A DNA stretch of 10,859 bases from an uncultured Collinsella sp. (GTDB taxonomy: Bacteria > Actinomycetota > Coriobacteriia > Coriobacteriales > Coriobacteriaceae). The position numbers and the translations under genes were made by a program. The DNA is taken from NCBI GenBank assembly GCA_902470915.1, contig CABRIB010000068.1:1-10859 (forward strand), read 5' to 3'. The notes beneath the pieces were generated by a model, which did no database searches, was not told the DNA's origin, and worked only from the letters and a program-made list of their open reading frames with translations. Below, in pieces: positions 1 through 5,960 of this stretch; the stretch's first letter is position 1, and every line of letters starts with the position of its first letter.

Positions 1-44
1 CACAAGGAGTATCGTCGGCAGCGTCAGATGTGTATAAGAGACAG
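1..44 (+). other. Illumina Nextera adapter and index left in the assembly (artefact)
   Basis: Positions 12-44 equal the 33-base Nextera Read 1 adapter, whose last 19 bases (26-44) are the Tn5 mosaic end. Positions 4-11 read AAGGAGTA, which I recall as a standard Nextera i5 index, and positions 1-3 (CAC) fit the end of the P5 primer. The order P5 tail, index, adapter is that of a library molecule, so these bases are not from the organism. Genomic sequence begins at 45. Confidence 0.97.
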
Positions 45-87
45 GTATGTTGGCGGTCAGAGCGTCGGCAACGCCTTTACCGAGTAA
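45..87 (+). CDS. nagA: 3' end of an N-acetylglucosamine-6-phosphate deacetylase-like gene (partial)
   Basis: Only the last 13 codons are present. From 46 the frame reads YVGGQSVGNAFTE and then TAA at 85-87. The gene is cut by the contig edge, where adapter sequence replaces the upstream part. The assignment rests on similarity to the fragment at 2781-2945, whose longer sequence shows a NagA-like C-terminus ending HVGGNSVGNAFAE. NagA removes the acetyl group from GlcNAc-6-phosphate in the cytoplasm. Thirteen residues alone cannot prove the family, so the call leans on the second copy. The gene converges on the flavodoxin gene, and a hairpin lies between their ends. Confidence 0.5.
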
Positions 88-90
88 CGA

Positions 91-131
91 TAGAAAAAGA
101 CGGCGGGCCCGAATCTGCTCGGACCCGCCGT
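91..131 (-). terminator. Rho-independent terminator of the flavodoxin gene
   Basis: Arms 100-112 and 119-131 form a 13-bp GC-rich stem with one C/A mismatch and a 6-base loop. Read on the minus strand, the stem is followed by TCTTTTTCTA (100-91), a classic U tract. It lies about 30 bases past the flavodoxin stop at 163. On the plus strand no T run follows, so it may also stop the nagA-like transcript but less efficiently. Confidence 0.85.
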
Positions 132-162
132 ATGGGTTAAACGCTCAAAAGCACCTTAACAG

Positions 163-747
163 TTACAGCTTGTTAGCGATCTTCTTTGCCGTGCGCTTGA
201 CGCCGGCCACAAGACCCCCCGCGGGATGCTCCTTTTCGTATGCTAGACGCTTCTCGCGCTTGGCGTACTCTTCGACGATGATGTCGCCATACTCGTCTTC
301 GATCTTGTCGAAGAAGTCGACGGCGCCCTTAATTTCCTCAGCGGTCGGGTGTCCCTTCTGGACGCCGCCGGTGAGTTTGAACGGCCCCCACGTATCAAAG
401 CCGGGACAGCCGTAGACACCCATAAAGATGGCCTGCCTCATGCGGCAGATGCCATCGATATCCTTGCCGTACCACTTGTTTTTGCCACCGTAGGTCATAA
501 GGCCAAACACCTTGTCCTGCGGCTGCAGCACGTTCGTGAGCACGCGCGCCATATCTTTGTCGATCTCGGAGTAATAAATGCCCGTGGCGACGCCGATCAG
601 ATGATATTCGTGCAGGTCGGGGTACTCGTTTTTACCGAGTGACCTCACGTCGAGGGTATCGATCTCGGGGTGCGCCTCGACGATGGCGTCCACGAGCTTT
701 TTCGTATTGCCGTGGTGGCGTGAGGCATAAAGGATGATGGTTCGCAT
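163..747 (-). CDS. Flavodoxin family protein
   Basis: Encodes 194 residues. Residues 3-7 (TIILY) form the first beta strand, followed by an FMN-phosphate loop SRHHGNT (9-15). Further flavodoxin-like features are GVATGIYYSE near 52-61, TYGG at 85-88 (flavin-side loop) and GHPTAEEI near 132-139. The last 40 residues are charged and lysine-rich, with no membrane segment. Such proteins bind FMN and act as soluble electron carriers or small flavoenzymes; the partner is unknown. The start at 747 is preceded by AAAGG about 8 bases upstream. The open frame extends far upstream to 1791, but only as the antisense of the epimerase gene. A divergent 156-base gap separates it from the gene at 904. Confidence 0.85.
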   Translation of the reverse strand: MRTIILYASRHHGNTKKLVDAIVEAHPEIDTLDVRSLGKNEYPDLHEYHLIGVATGIYYSEIDKDMARVLTNVLQPQDKVFGLMTYGGKNKWYGKDIDGICRMRQAIFMGVYGCPGFDTWGPFKLTGGVQKGHPTAEEIKGAVDFFDKIEDEYGDIIVEEYAKREKRLAYEKEHPAGGLVAGVKRTAKKIANKL

Positions 748-903
748 AAGAAGACCTTTCAGCTGTAATTGCATCAATGTCTGTATGGTACCCCGTTGCA
801 TGGCTGGGAAACCGGACGCATCGATGAACGTGCGGGTTTGTCCTTTGGTCAGGGCCGAGACGGGTTCTTGCGAGCAAAAAGCAGTTGTTCGAAAGGATGG
901 ACA
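748..903. promoter_or_regulatory. Divergent intergenic region between flavodoxin and LacX-like genes
   Basis: This 156-base gap must hold start signals for both divergent genes. Ribosome binding sites are clear at both ends: GAAAGGA at 891-897 for the plus gene, and AAAGG for the minus gene. I see no convincing -35/-10 pair on either strand. Confidence 0.4.
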
Positions 904-1785
904 ATGGAATACGCTCTCTCCAACGATTCGATTTCTATCAAGGTCTCCACGGCCGGTGGTTCGTTTACCTCGATTGAGGCTGGAGGTCGCGAGTACTTGT
1001 GGCAGGGCGATCCCGCCGTGTGGTCCGGCCAGGCACCGATTTGCTTCCCGATTTGCGGAGGTTTGCGCGATAACAGCGCCATGACGTTTGCCGGACATCA
1101 TGTGAAGCTTGCCCGCCACGGCTTTGCGCGCAAGCAGGAGTGGAAGCTGTTGAGCCAAAGCACAAACGAGCTGGCTATGTGCCTGGCATCCGAGGATAAC
1201 GCCGCGCTGCTGAGCGATTATCCGTATCCGTTTAAACTTGTCGCCCGCTATACGCTCGAGGACGCCGCCGTGCGTGTCTCCTATGAGGCTACCAACGAGG
1301 GCACCGAGGACATGCCTTTCTTTATCGGTGGACACCCCGGCTTTAGGTGTCCGCTCGACGAGGGTGAGTCCTATACGGACTACGAGTTGCGTTTTGAGAA
1401 AGACGAGGCTGCGGAGCTCTGCACCGCCGTTCCCTCGACCGGATTGATTGATGTGGACAGGCGCTCCAAGAACCCCATGGTGGGAAAGACGCTGCCTTTG
1501 TCGCATGAGCTCTTCGATTTTGCGGAGACCATCTTTGACGTGCTCGAGAGCCGTCAGGTCACGCTTTCCAAAAAGGGCGAGGACAAGGGCGTTCGCCTGA
1601 GCTTTGAGGGCTTCCCGTACCTCATTGTGTGGAGCAAGCCCGAGGGTGATTTTGTGGCAGTTGAACCCTGGGGCGGCCTCTCGACCTGTTCCGATGAGGA
1701 TGACGTGCTTGAGCACAAGCGCGGCTGCCTTATCGCCAAGCCCAAAGAAACCATCGTGCGCTCGTTCACAATCGAGATTCTGTAG
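904..1785 (+). CDS. Aldose 1-epimerase family protein (LacX-like)
   Basis: Encodes 293 residues of the galactose-mutarotase fold, LacX branch. Visible family marks are the FPICGGLRDN stretch (48-57), RHGFAR (71-76), GGHPGF with H144 (142-147), and EPWGG with E254 (254-258). H144 and E254 are the likely general acid and base. The product should interconvert alpha and beta anomers of a sugar or sugar phosphate in the cytoplasm; LacX of Gram-positive lac operons has no firmly assigned substrate. ATG at 904 follows GAAAGGA (891-897) with good spacing. The kinase gene starts 59 bases downstream on the same strand, so the two are probably cotranscribed. A second epimerase of the classical GalM branch lies at 4702-5754. 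Confidence 0.85.
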   Translation: MEYALSNDSISIKVSTAGGSFTSIEAGGREYLWQGDPAVWSGQAPICFPICGGLRDNSAMTFAGHHVKLARHGFARKQEWKLLSQSTNELAMCLASEDNAALLSDYPYPFKLVARYTLEDAAVRVSYEATNEGTEDMPFFIGGHPGFRCPLDEGESYTDYELRFEKDEAAELCTAVPSTGLIDVDRRSKNPMVGKTLPLSHELFDFAETIFDVLESRQVTLSKKGEDKGVRLSFEGFPYLIVWSKPEGDFVAVEPWGGLSTCSDEDDVLEHKRGCLIAKPKETIVRSFTIEIL

Positions 1786-1814
1786 TCGCATGTAGCCAAT
1801 TCGTTTTGCAAGGC

Positions 1815-1839
1815 ATAAGGAGCCTGCGAGATAAGGAGC
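1815..1839 (+). repeat. Duplicated Shine-Dalgarno-like 9-mer before lacC
   Basis: ATAAGGAGC occurs at 1815-1823 and again at 1831-1839, 16 bases apart. The second copy sits 6 bases before ATG 1845 and sets that start. The upstream copy has no start codon at the right distance in a long frame. Confidence 0.7.
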
Positions 1840-1844
1840 TAGAA

Positions 1845-2780
1845 ATGATCCTCACCGTTACGATGAACCCGTCCGTCGATACGCGCTATCAGCTCGATGA
1901 GCTCATTATCGACGACGTCAACCGCGTGACGCCCGAAAAGACCGCCGGCGGTAAGGGCCTCAACGTGGCCCGCGTCCTGGGCCAGCTGGGCGACGATGTC
2001 GTGGCAACCGGCCTGCTTGGTGGTCATATGGGCGCCTATATGGCCGAGCTCATGGATGCCAACGGCATTAAGAATGATTTTGTGCCCATCAAGGGCGAGA
2101 CCCGCATCTGCCTCAATATCCTTCATGCTGGCAACCAGACCGAGTTGCTCGAGAGCGGCCCGACGATTGCCCCCGAGGAACTCGATGCCTTTACCGCCAA
2201 GTTCGCCGAGCTTGCGAGCAAGGCCGATGTCGTTACCATCTCGGGTTCGCTGCCCCGCGGCGTCGAGGCGGACTACTATGCTAAGATCACGGGCATTGCC
2301 GAGAACGCCGGCGCCAAGGTGCTGCTCGATACCTCGGGTGCCTCGCTTGAGGCTGCGCTCAAGTCCGAGGTCAAGCCTGAGCTGGTTAAGCCTAACCTGA
2401 CCGAAATTAACGGCCTTCTGGGCACGAGCTTTACCACCGACGATGTGGACGAGCTCCGTTCCGCGCTCGCCTCTGACGCCCGCTTCTCCGATATCCCCTG
2501 GGTCGTCGTATCCATGGGCGCTGCCGGCTCAGTTGGCTTCCATAACGGCCGTGCGTTCCGCGCCAAGACCCCCGATATCCCCGCCGTTAACGCTACGGGC
2601 TCTGGCGATTCGACCATTGCCGGCTTCGCACATGCGATTGCTGCCGGCGCCGACGACGAGACGGTGCTGCGTACCGCCAACACCTGCGGCAAGCTCAATG
2701 CCATGGATCCCATGACTGGCCACTTGGTTATGGATCGTTGGGACGAGGTTTACAACGGTGTTATCGTGACCGAGCTGTAG
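1845..2780 (+). CDS. lacC: PfkB-family hexose-phosphate kinase, tagatose-6-phosphate kinase (LacC) type
   Basis: Encodes 311 residues, the usual length for the LacC/FruK branch of ribokinase-like kinases. The N-terminal signature GGKGLNVARVLGQLG is at 35-49. KPN (182-184) and the ATP-site signature ATGSGDSTIAGF (250-261) follow, with D255 as the catalytic base. The family phosphorylates a hexose phosphate at C1 or C6 with ATP in the cytoplasm. Tagatose-6-phosphate kinase is favoured because LacX-like, LacR-like, LacG and LacE-type genes are close; 1-phosphofructokinase is the alternative, as sequence alone separates these poorly. The start at 1845 has AAGGAG (1833-1838) 6 bases upstream. It lies between the LacX-like gene and a nagA remnant, in one plus-strand run. 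Confidence 0.82.
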   Translation: MILTVTMNPSVDTRYQLDELIIDDVNRVTPEKTAGGKGLNVARVLGQLGDDVVATGLLGGHMGAYMAELMDANGIKNDFVPIKGETRICLNILHAGNQTELLESGPTIAPEELDAFTAKFAELASKADVVTISGSLPRGVEADYYAKITGIAENAGAKVLLDTSGASLEAALKSEVKPELVKPNLTEINGLLGTSFTTDDVDELRSALASDARFSDIPWVVVSMGAAGSVGFHNGRAFRAKTPDIPAVNATGSGDSTIAGFAHAIAAGADDETVLRTANTCGKLNAMDPMTGHLVMDRWDEVYNGVIVTEL

Positions 2781-2945
2781 GAGCTTGTGCTGCGGCCCCG
2801 GCATCGGTTGCTAGCTCATGTCGACGACAAGTGCAGTAGCATTATGCCGGGGCGCGACGCCGACACTGTCGTGTTCAATCCCGACCTTACCCTGGTCGAG
2901 ACGCATGTGGGTGGCAACAGCGTCGGTAATGCGTTTGCCGAGTAG
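2781..2945 (+). pseudogene. nagA: C-terminal remnant of an N-acetylglucosamine-6-phosphate deacetylase gene
   Basis: Directly after the lacC stop, in the same frame, an open stretch runs to TAG 2943-2945. From about 2823 it reads like the end of NagA and related amidohydrolases: PGRDADTVVFNPDLTLVE (2847-2900), then THVGGNSVGNAFAE. The PG.DAD.VVF..DL motif is the typical closing beta-sandwich segment. There is no start codon with a ribosome site, and the whole metal-binding catalytic barrel is missing, so it cannot make an enzyme. Its last 14 codons match the partial gene at 46-87 in 31 of 42 bases, with most differences silent in effect. It probably records loss of a second nagA copy once linked to yhcH. 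Confidence 0.72.
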
Positions 2946-2977
2946 CCGCCAAAGAAACGATCCGAGAGGGGATTTAG

Positions 2978-3451
2978 ATGATTTACGGTGCATTGGGCGA
3001 TATCGAGGAGTACCGTGGAATGCTCAAGGGCCTCGACGTGCTGATCGATTGGCTCGAGGAGAACGATCCGGCGAAGCTCGAGGTCGGCAGCCATCCGATT
3101 CTGGGCGACAAGGTCTTTGCGAACGTCATGGCTCCCACGACGCGTCCCGAAGCCGAGGCTCACTATGAGACGCATCAGCGCTATCACGACCTGCAGATCG
3201 ACGTCGAGGGTCGCGAGGCCTTTAAGGTTGCCACGGGCAGCCTGACGCTGGTCCAGGAGTTCGACGAGAAGGACGACTACGATCTGGTCGATTCCGACGC
3301 CTCGATCGCTGGCGATCTTGCTGACGACAAGTTTGCGCTGTTTGTTGCCGGCGAGCCTCACATGCCCACGCTCGAGTTCCCGGGCGATGGCGCGCAGCCG
3401 GTCAAGAAGATTTGCTTTAAGCTGCTTGCAGATGCTTACTGGGAGGAGTAG
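2978..3451 (+). CDS. YhcH/YjgK/YiaL family protein
   Basis: Encodes 157 residues, full length for this cupin-like family. The N-terminus MIYGALGDIEEY is typical. The central YETHQRYHDLQIDVEG block (63-78) carries E64, H66, H70 and D71, candidates for the metal and sugar site. AGEPHMP (124-130) contributes H128. Family members (YhcH in sialic acid loci, EbgC-like proteins) are cytoplasmic and thought to act as anomerases or helpers in amino-sugar and beta-galactoside use. ATG 2978 follows GAGAGGGG (2964-2971). The preceding nagA remnant fits an ancestral amino-sugar setting. A terminator lies 60 bases downstream. Confidence 0.88.
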   Translation: MIYGALGDIEEYRGMLKGLDVLIDWLEENDPAKLEVGSHPILGDKVFANVMAPTTRPEAEAHYETHQRYHDLQIDVEGREAFKVATGSLTLVQEFDEKDDYDLVDSDASIAGDLADDKFALFVAGEPHMPTLEFPGDGAQPVKKICFKLLADAYWEE

Positions 3452-3511
3452 CGCGCTGCTCGGCTGAGCTGTTCGTGCTGCGAGCGTTATCCCTTGGGGG
3501 AGCTCGCTTGG

Positions 3512-3562
3512 GCCCCGCTGATCGCGGTTCCTTTGGGGATTGCGGTTGGCGGGGCTTTTGTT
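3512..3562 (+). terminator. Rho-independent terminator after the YhcH-family gene
   Basis: Arms 3512-3525 and 3542-3555 pair over 14 positions, counting three G-U pairs, around a 16-base loop. TTTTGTTG follows from 3556. It closes the plus-strand run that begins at 904. Confidence 0.75.
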
Positions 3563-3625
3563 GAGTAGGAGAGTTTCCGGCGGCGTTGTGCTTGGATTGG
3601 CGGAAGCGCGCCCGAAATCAGCAAC

Positions 3626-3648
3626 AAAAAAGCCGCCCGAAGGCGGCT
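3626..3648 (-). terminator. Rho-independent terminator of tRNA-Thr
   Basis: AGCCGCC (3631-3637), loop CGAA, and GGCGGCT (3642-3648) form a perfect 7-bp stem. Read on the minus strand a T run follows (TTTTTTGTTG, 3631 downward). It lies 12 bases past the tRNA 3' end. Confidence 0.9.
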
Positions 3649-3659
3649 ATCTTGTGCAA

Positions 3660-3735
3660 TGGAGCCAGCGACCGGGCTCGAACCGGTGACCCCCGCTTTA
3701 CGAGAGCGGTGCTCTACCAACTGAGCTACGCTGGC
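3660..3735 (-). tRNA. tRNA-Thr (anticodon CGT)
   Basis: On the minus strand, GCCAGCG pairs with CGCTGGC to close the acceptor stem, followed by TCCA, so CCA is encoded. The D arm has GCTC..GAGC, and the T arm has the standard GGTTCGAGCC-type loop. The anticodon stem CCGCT/AGCGG encloses CTCGTAA, giving anticodon CGT, which reads ACG (threonine). Total length is 76 bases. It has its own promoter and terminator, so it is a single-gene unit. Confidence 0.95.
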
Positions 3736-3774
3736 GGCCATGTGATGGCGCAACTGAGGCGTCAACGGCTGTCT

Positions 3775-3803
3775 ATGATACGGGACATCGCAAATCCGCG
3801 CAA
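3775..3803 (-). promoter_or_regulatory. Probable sigma-70 type promoter of tRNA-Thr
   Basis: On the minus strand TTGCGC (3803-3798), a 17-base spacer and TATCAT (3780-3775) form a good -35/-10 pair. The -10 ends 39 bases before the mature tRNA 5' end, leaving a normal leader for RNase P. Confidence 0.6.
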
Positions 3804-3892
3804 GTGTTCTGACGGCTTTTCTCACTTTAAATGCACTAATATTGGAGGCGCGATGTCTTGCTCTTACGGGTCTCAAACAGAATGGGGCAGCG

Positions 3893-4375
3893 ATGACTCA
3901 ACCCAAGATTCTTCTCGCACGCATCGACGACCGTTTCATTTACGGACAAGACGTTGAGCTGTGGAACGAAGCCGTGGGTTCCAACCTTGTCCTAATCGTC
4001 AACGATGAGATCGCGGCAGATTCGCGCCAATGGGCACCCATGAGGGTGGCGGCGCCAGAAGGCGTTTGAACGCGGTTTTTCTCGGTGCAAAGGACCATCG
4101 ACGTCATTCATACCGCAACGCCTCGCCAATTGATTCTGATCATGGTGGCCTCACCCTCCGATGCGCTCGCGCTGGTTAAGGGCGGTGTGCCGATCACCAA
4201 GATCAGCATTGGTCATATGCAGGCAGGGGAGGGCAAGCGTCCCGCAACGCCCGCAGTTGCCGTAGACGACACAGACGTCGCTGTTCTCAGAGAGCTGCAA
4301 AAGCTCGGCATAGAACTAGAAATCCGCTATCTCCCCAGTTCCGCCCCCGACCCCATCGGCAATCTGTTCAACTGA
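3893..4375 (+). pseudogene. Mannose/sorbose-family PTS IIB component with an in-frame stop
   Basis: The frame from ATG 3893 reads as a PTS IIB of the mannose/fructose/sorbose family. ILLARIDDRFIYGQ (6-19) is followed by LIVNDEIAADS and RVAAPEGV (51-58). Codon 59 is TGA (4067-4069), after which the same frame continues to TGA 4373-4375 with TRFFSVQRTIDVI and ISIGHMQAGEGKR. The total of 160 codons is the normal IIB length, so no bases are lost; CGA to TGA is the simplest change. The family phosphorylates its sugar from a His in RIDDRLIHGQ; here that residue is Tyr17. Both changes would abolish transfer. No IIA, IIC or IID partner is nearby. The start has only a weak ribosome site (GGGG); a better GGAGG before ATG 3853 leads into another frame. 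Confidence 0.82.
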
Positions 4376-4417
4376 TCCCTTGGGGACGGAGGAAAACGGA
4401 TCATTTTGCCTTCGTAG

Positions 4418-4540
4418 GGGATCTGTGTGGCGCTGTCCGCCAAAACTATGCCGGTTTACTACGATGAATTGCTTATCGCCGAGCATGCCAAATTTGCAGA
4501 GAATAAAACCGCAGGTAGACGAGTTGCTAATTTTTTATAA
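4418..4540 (+). pseudogene. Possible coding remnant or repeat-encoded peptide
   Basis: In the same frame as the broken IIB gene and after two stops, 4418-4540 reads GICVALSAKTMPVYYDELL and then IAEHAKFAENKTAGRRVANFL to a TAA. The composition is protein-like, rich in Ala, Lys and Glu. The only ATG (4448) would give 30 residues, and no ribosome site precedes it. I do not recognise the family. It may be the end of a lost gene or a copy of a dispersed repeat. Confidence 0.3.
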
Positions 4541-4640
4541 ACCAGCGCGTGGTCGGACATAGTGGGTTCATCGCAGTAATTCGGCATAGTTTTGTTATGT
4601 CACCAATTCGGTGGCATCGAAAAGAAGGATTTAGGCATGA

Positions 4641-4678
4641 AGCAGCGCCCGTCGGCGGTGGTGCCGGCGGGCGTTGCT
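4641..4678 (-). terminator. Probable terminator of galM
   Basis: Arms 4641-4656 and 4663-4678 pair over 16 bases with two G-U pairs and a 6-base loop, 23 bases past the galM stop. On the minus strand the downstream sequence is only moderately T-rich (TTCATGCCTAAATCC), so termination may be weak. Confidence 0.5.
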
Positions 4679-4701
4679 GTGCGAGATGTCGCGTTGTGGG
4701 C

Positions 4702-5754
4702 CTAGTGCCTCATAAAGTGGTATTCGATCATATTGCTGTAGGGGTGACCCGGACCCACAATGCCCTGCGGGAACAGCGGCTGGTGCGGCGTGTCGGGGTA
4801 CATCTCGGCCTCGAGGGCAAAGCCGGCGCCCCAGCCATAGTTGGCATCGTCCTTGGCGTGCTCGTCGCCCAGCCAGTTGCCGGTGTAGAGCTGCACGCCC
4901 GGGGCGGTGGTGTAGTAATCCATCTCGCGACCGGTCCACATCTCCTCAACATGCATCGCGCGGCGCAGATTACGGCCGTACTGATAGCCATCGATGCACA
5001 GACAGTGATCGTAGCCACGGGCTTGCTTAATCTGCGGATCGTCGGCCTCCATGCCGGGAGCGACGGGACGCAGCTCGCGGAAGTCAAACGGCGTGCCCTC
5101 GACCGGAGCAATCTCGCCGGTGGGGATGTTCTGCTCGTTGATGGGCAGGTAGTGGGCGGCGTTGGCGACAAAGAAATGTTCGCAGTCCATGCCGGCGTTA
5201 TGGCCGGCAAGGTTAAAGTACGTGTGGTTGGTCATGGACACGTAGGTGGCGCGGTCGCTCTCGCAGCCATACTCGATGCGAAAGACGCCGGTGCGTGTAA
5301 CGGTAAACATGGCCGTAAAGGTGCGGTTGCCGGGCAGGCCCAGCTCGCCATCCTCAAGCGAGGTGGTCATGCGCACGGCATTGTGGACCTCGTCGAGCTC
5401 AACGTCCCACACGCGCTTGTGCAGGCCGTGCTCAAGGTCGCTGTGCAGGTTGTTGGCGCCCTCGTTGGCCGGCATGTGCCAGTCCGTGCCGTCGATGGTG
5501 ATCGTGGCGCCCGCGGTGCGGTTGGCCACGGGGCCAATGGTCGCGCCAAAGCAGGCGGGGTTATCAAAGTAATCCTCGAGCTTATCGAAGCCCAACACCA
5601 CATCGCGCACGTTGCCGGGAATGTCGGGTACATCAATACCCAGCACGGTGGCGCCATAGTCCATAATGCGAACGCAGATCTCGGGCCCGTTGAGGGTGTA
5701 ACGATGAACGGGGGTACCGCACGGCGCGGTGCCGAAAAGCTCGGAAGTGATCAT
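4702..5754 (-). CDS. galM: Galactose mutarotase (aldose 1-epimerase, GalM)
   Basis: Encodes 350 residues, the standard GalM length. GPVANRTAGA (74-83) carries the conserved N78-R79, and NNLHS holds H104. NHTYFNLAG (176-184) holds the catalytic acid H177. GYDHCL holds D249. ALEAEMYPD (313-321) places the catalytic base at E315, matching the family ETQ-PD motif with E in place of Q. The enzyme interconverts alpha and beta galactose or glucose in the cytoplasm, feeding lactose and galactose use. No signal peptide is seen. ATG 5754 follows TAGGAACTAA, with AGGA about 7 bases upstream. It diverges from the LacR-type regulator across a 206-base gap that holds an inverted repeat, so control by that regulator is plausible. 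Confidence 0.93.
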   Translation of the reverse strand: MITSELFGTAPCGTPVHRYTLNGPEICVRIMDYGATVLGIDVPDIPGNVRDVVLGFDKLEDYFDNPACFGATIGPVANRTAGATITIDGTDWHMPANEGANNLHSDLEHGLHKRVWDVELDEVHNAVRMTTSLEDGELGLPGNRTFTAMFTVTRTGVFRIEYGCESDRATYVSMTNHTYFNLAGHNAGMDCEHFFVANAAHYLPINEQNIPTGEIAPVEGTPFDFRELRPVAPGMEADDPQIKQARGYDHCLCIDGYQYGRNLRRAMHVEEMWTGREMDYYTTAPGVQLYTGNWLGDEHAKDDANYGWGAGFALEAEMYPDTPHQPLFPQGIVGPGHPYSNMIEYHFMRH

Positions 5755-5806
5755 TTAGTTCCTAACATCGAGGTATTCCGGACAAACTGTAGCGCGAACA
5801 GGCGAG

Positions 5807-5860
5807 ATTATCACTACACCCCACTAAAGCAGGGGGTATTTTTCTCAAAAAAGTGATGAT
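5807..5860. promoter_or_regulatory. Candidate operator between galM and the DeoR-type regulator
   Basis: ATTATCACTA (5807-5816) and AAGTGATGAT (5851-5860) are inverted copies matching at 8 of 10 positions. Between them lies ACCCC-N10-GGGGT (about 5817-5836), followed by ATTTTT. DeoR-family repressors often use spaced sites in such divergent regions. Weak -10-like sequences are nearby (TACAAT about 5903-5908 on plus, GATAAT within the left arm on minus), without good -35 partners. Confidence 0.4.
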
Positions 5861-5960
5861 TTGGGCTGTGTGGGCGCTCATTTTTGGCGCGCGCGATTCT
5901 GATACAATTTGTTCGTTACTGTTTGAATGATATGCGCGCAAAGAACGGCGAGGATTCATC

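Larger units (their letters stand above)
4376..4701. other. 326-base gene-poor stretch with repeat-like and gene-remnant pieces
   Basis: No credible gene is present. Pieces seen: an interrupted inverted repeat TGATCC (4373-4378) / GGATCA (4398-4403) followed by TTTT; an open stretch 4418-4540 ending in a 30-codon peptide that looks protein-like; a hairpin ATGTCACC/GGTGGCAT (4597-4617); and the probable galM terminator at 4641-4678. The mix suggests eroded DNA or mobile intergenic repeats. Confidence 0.5.

Noticed and set aside
748..1791. N-terminal extension of the flavodoxin frame to 542 codons
   Set aside because: The extension is antisense to the LacX-like gene. The flavodoxin fold begins exactly at ATG 747, which has a ribosome binding site.
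3487..3876. 129-codon minus-strand frame across the tRNA
   Set aside because: It contains the well-known spurious peptide obtained by translating a tRNA (AQLVEHRSRKAGVTGSSPV) and overlaps the terminator and promoter of that tRNA.
3853..3957. 34-codon frame from ATG 3853 behind GGAGG
   Set aside because: It overlaps the start of the PTS IIB gene in another frame and gives a low-complexity Ser/Arg/Thr peptide. It may be chance or a leader, but nothing supports it.
4637..4705. 22-codon frame with AAGAAGGA upstream
   Set aside because: It runs through the hairpin that probably terminates galM and overlaps its stop. The peptide has no recognisable feature.
4549..5856. 435-codon plus-strand open frame
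   Set aside because: It lies antisense to galM in a high-GC gene. The translation is Val/Gly/Ala-rich with no family motif, while the minus frame carries all GalM catalytic motifs.
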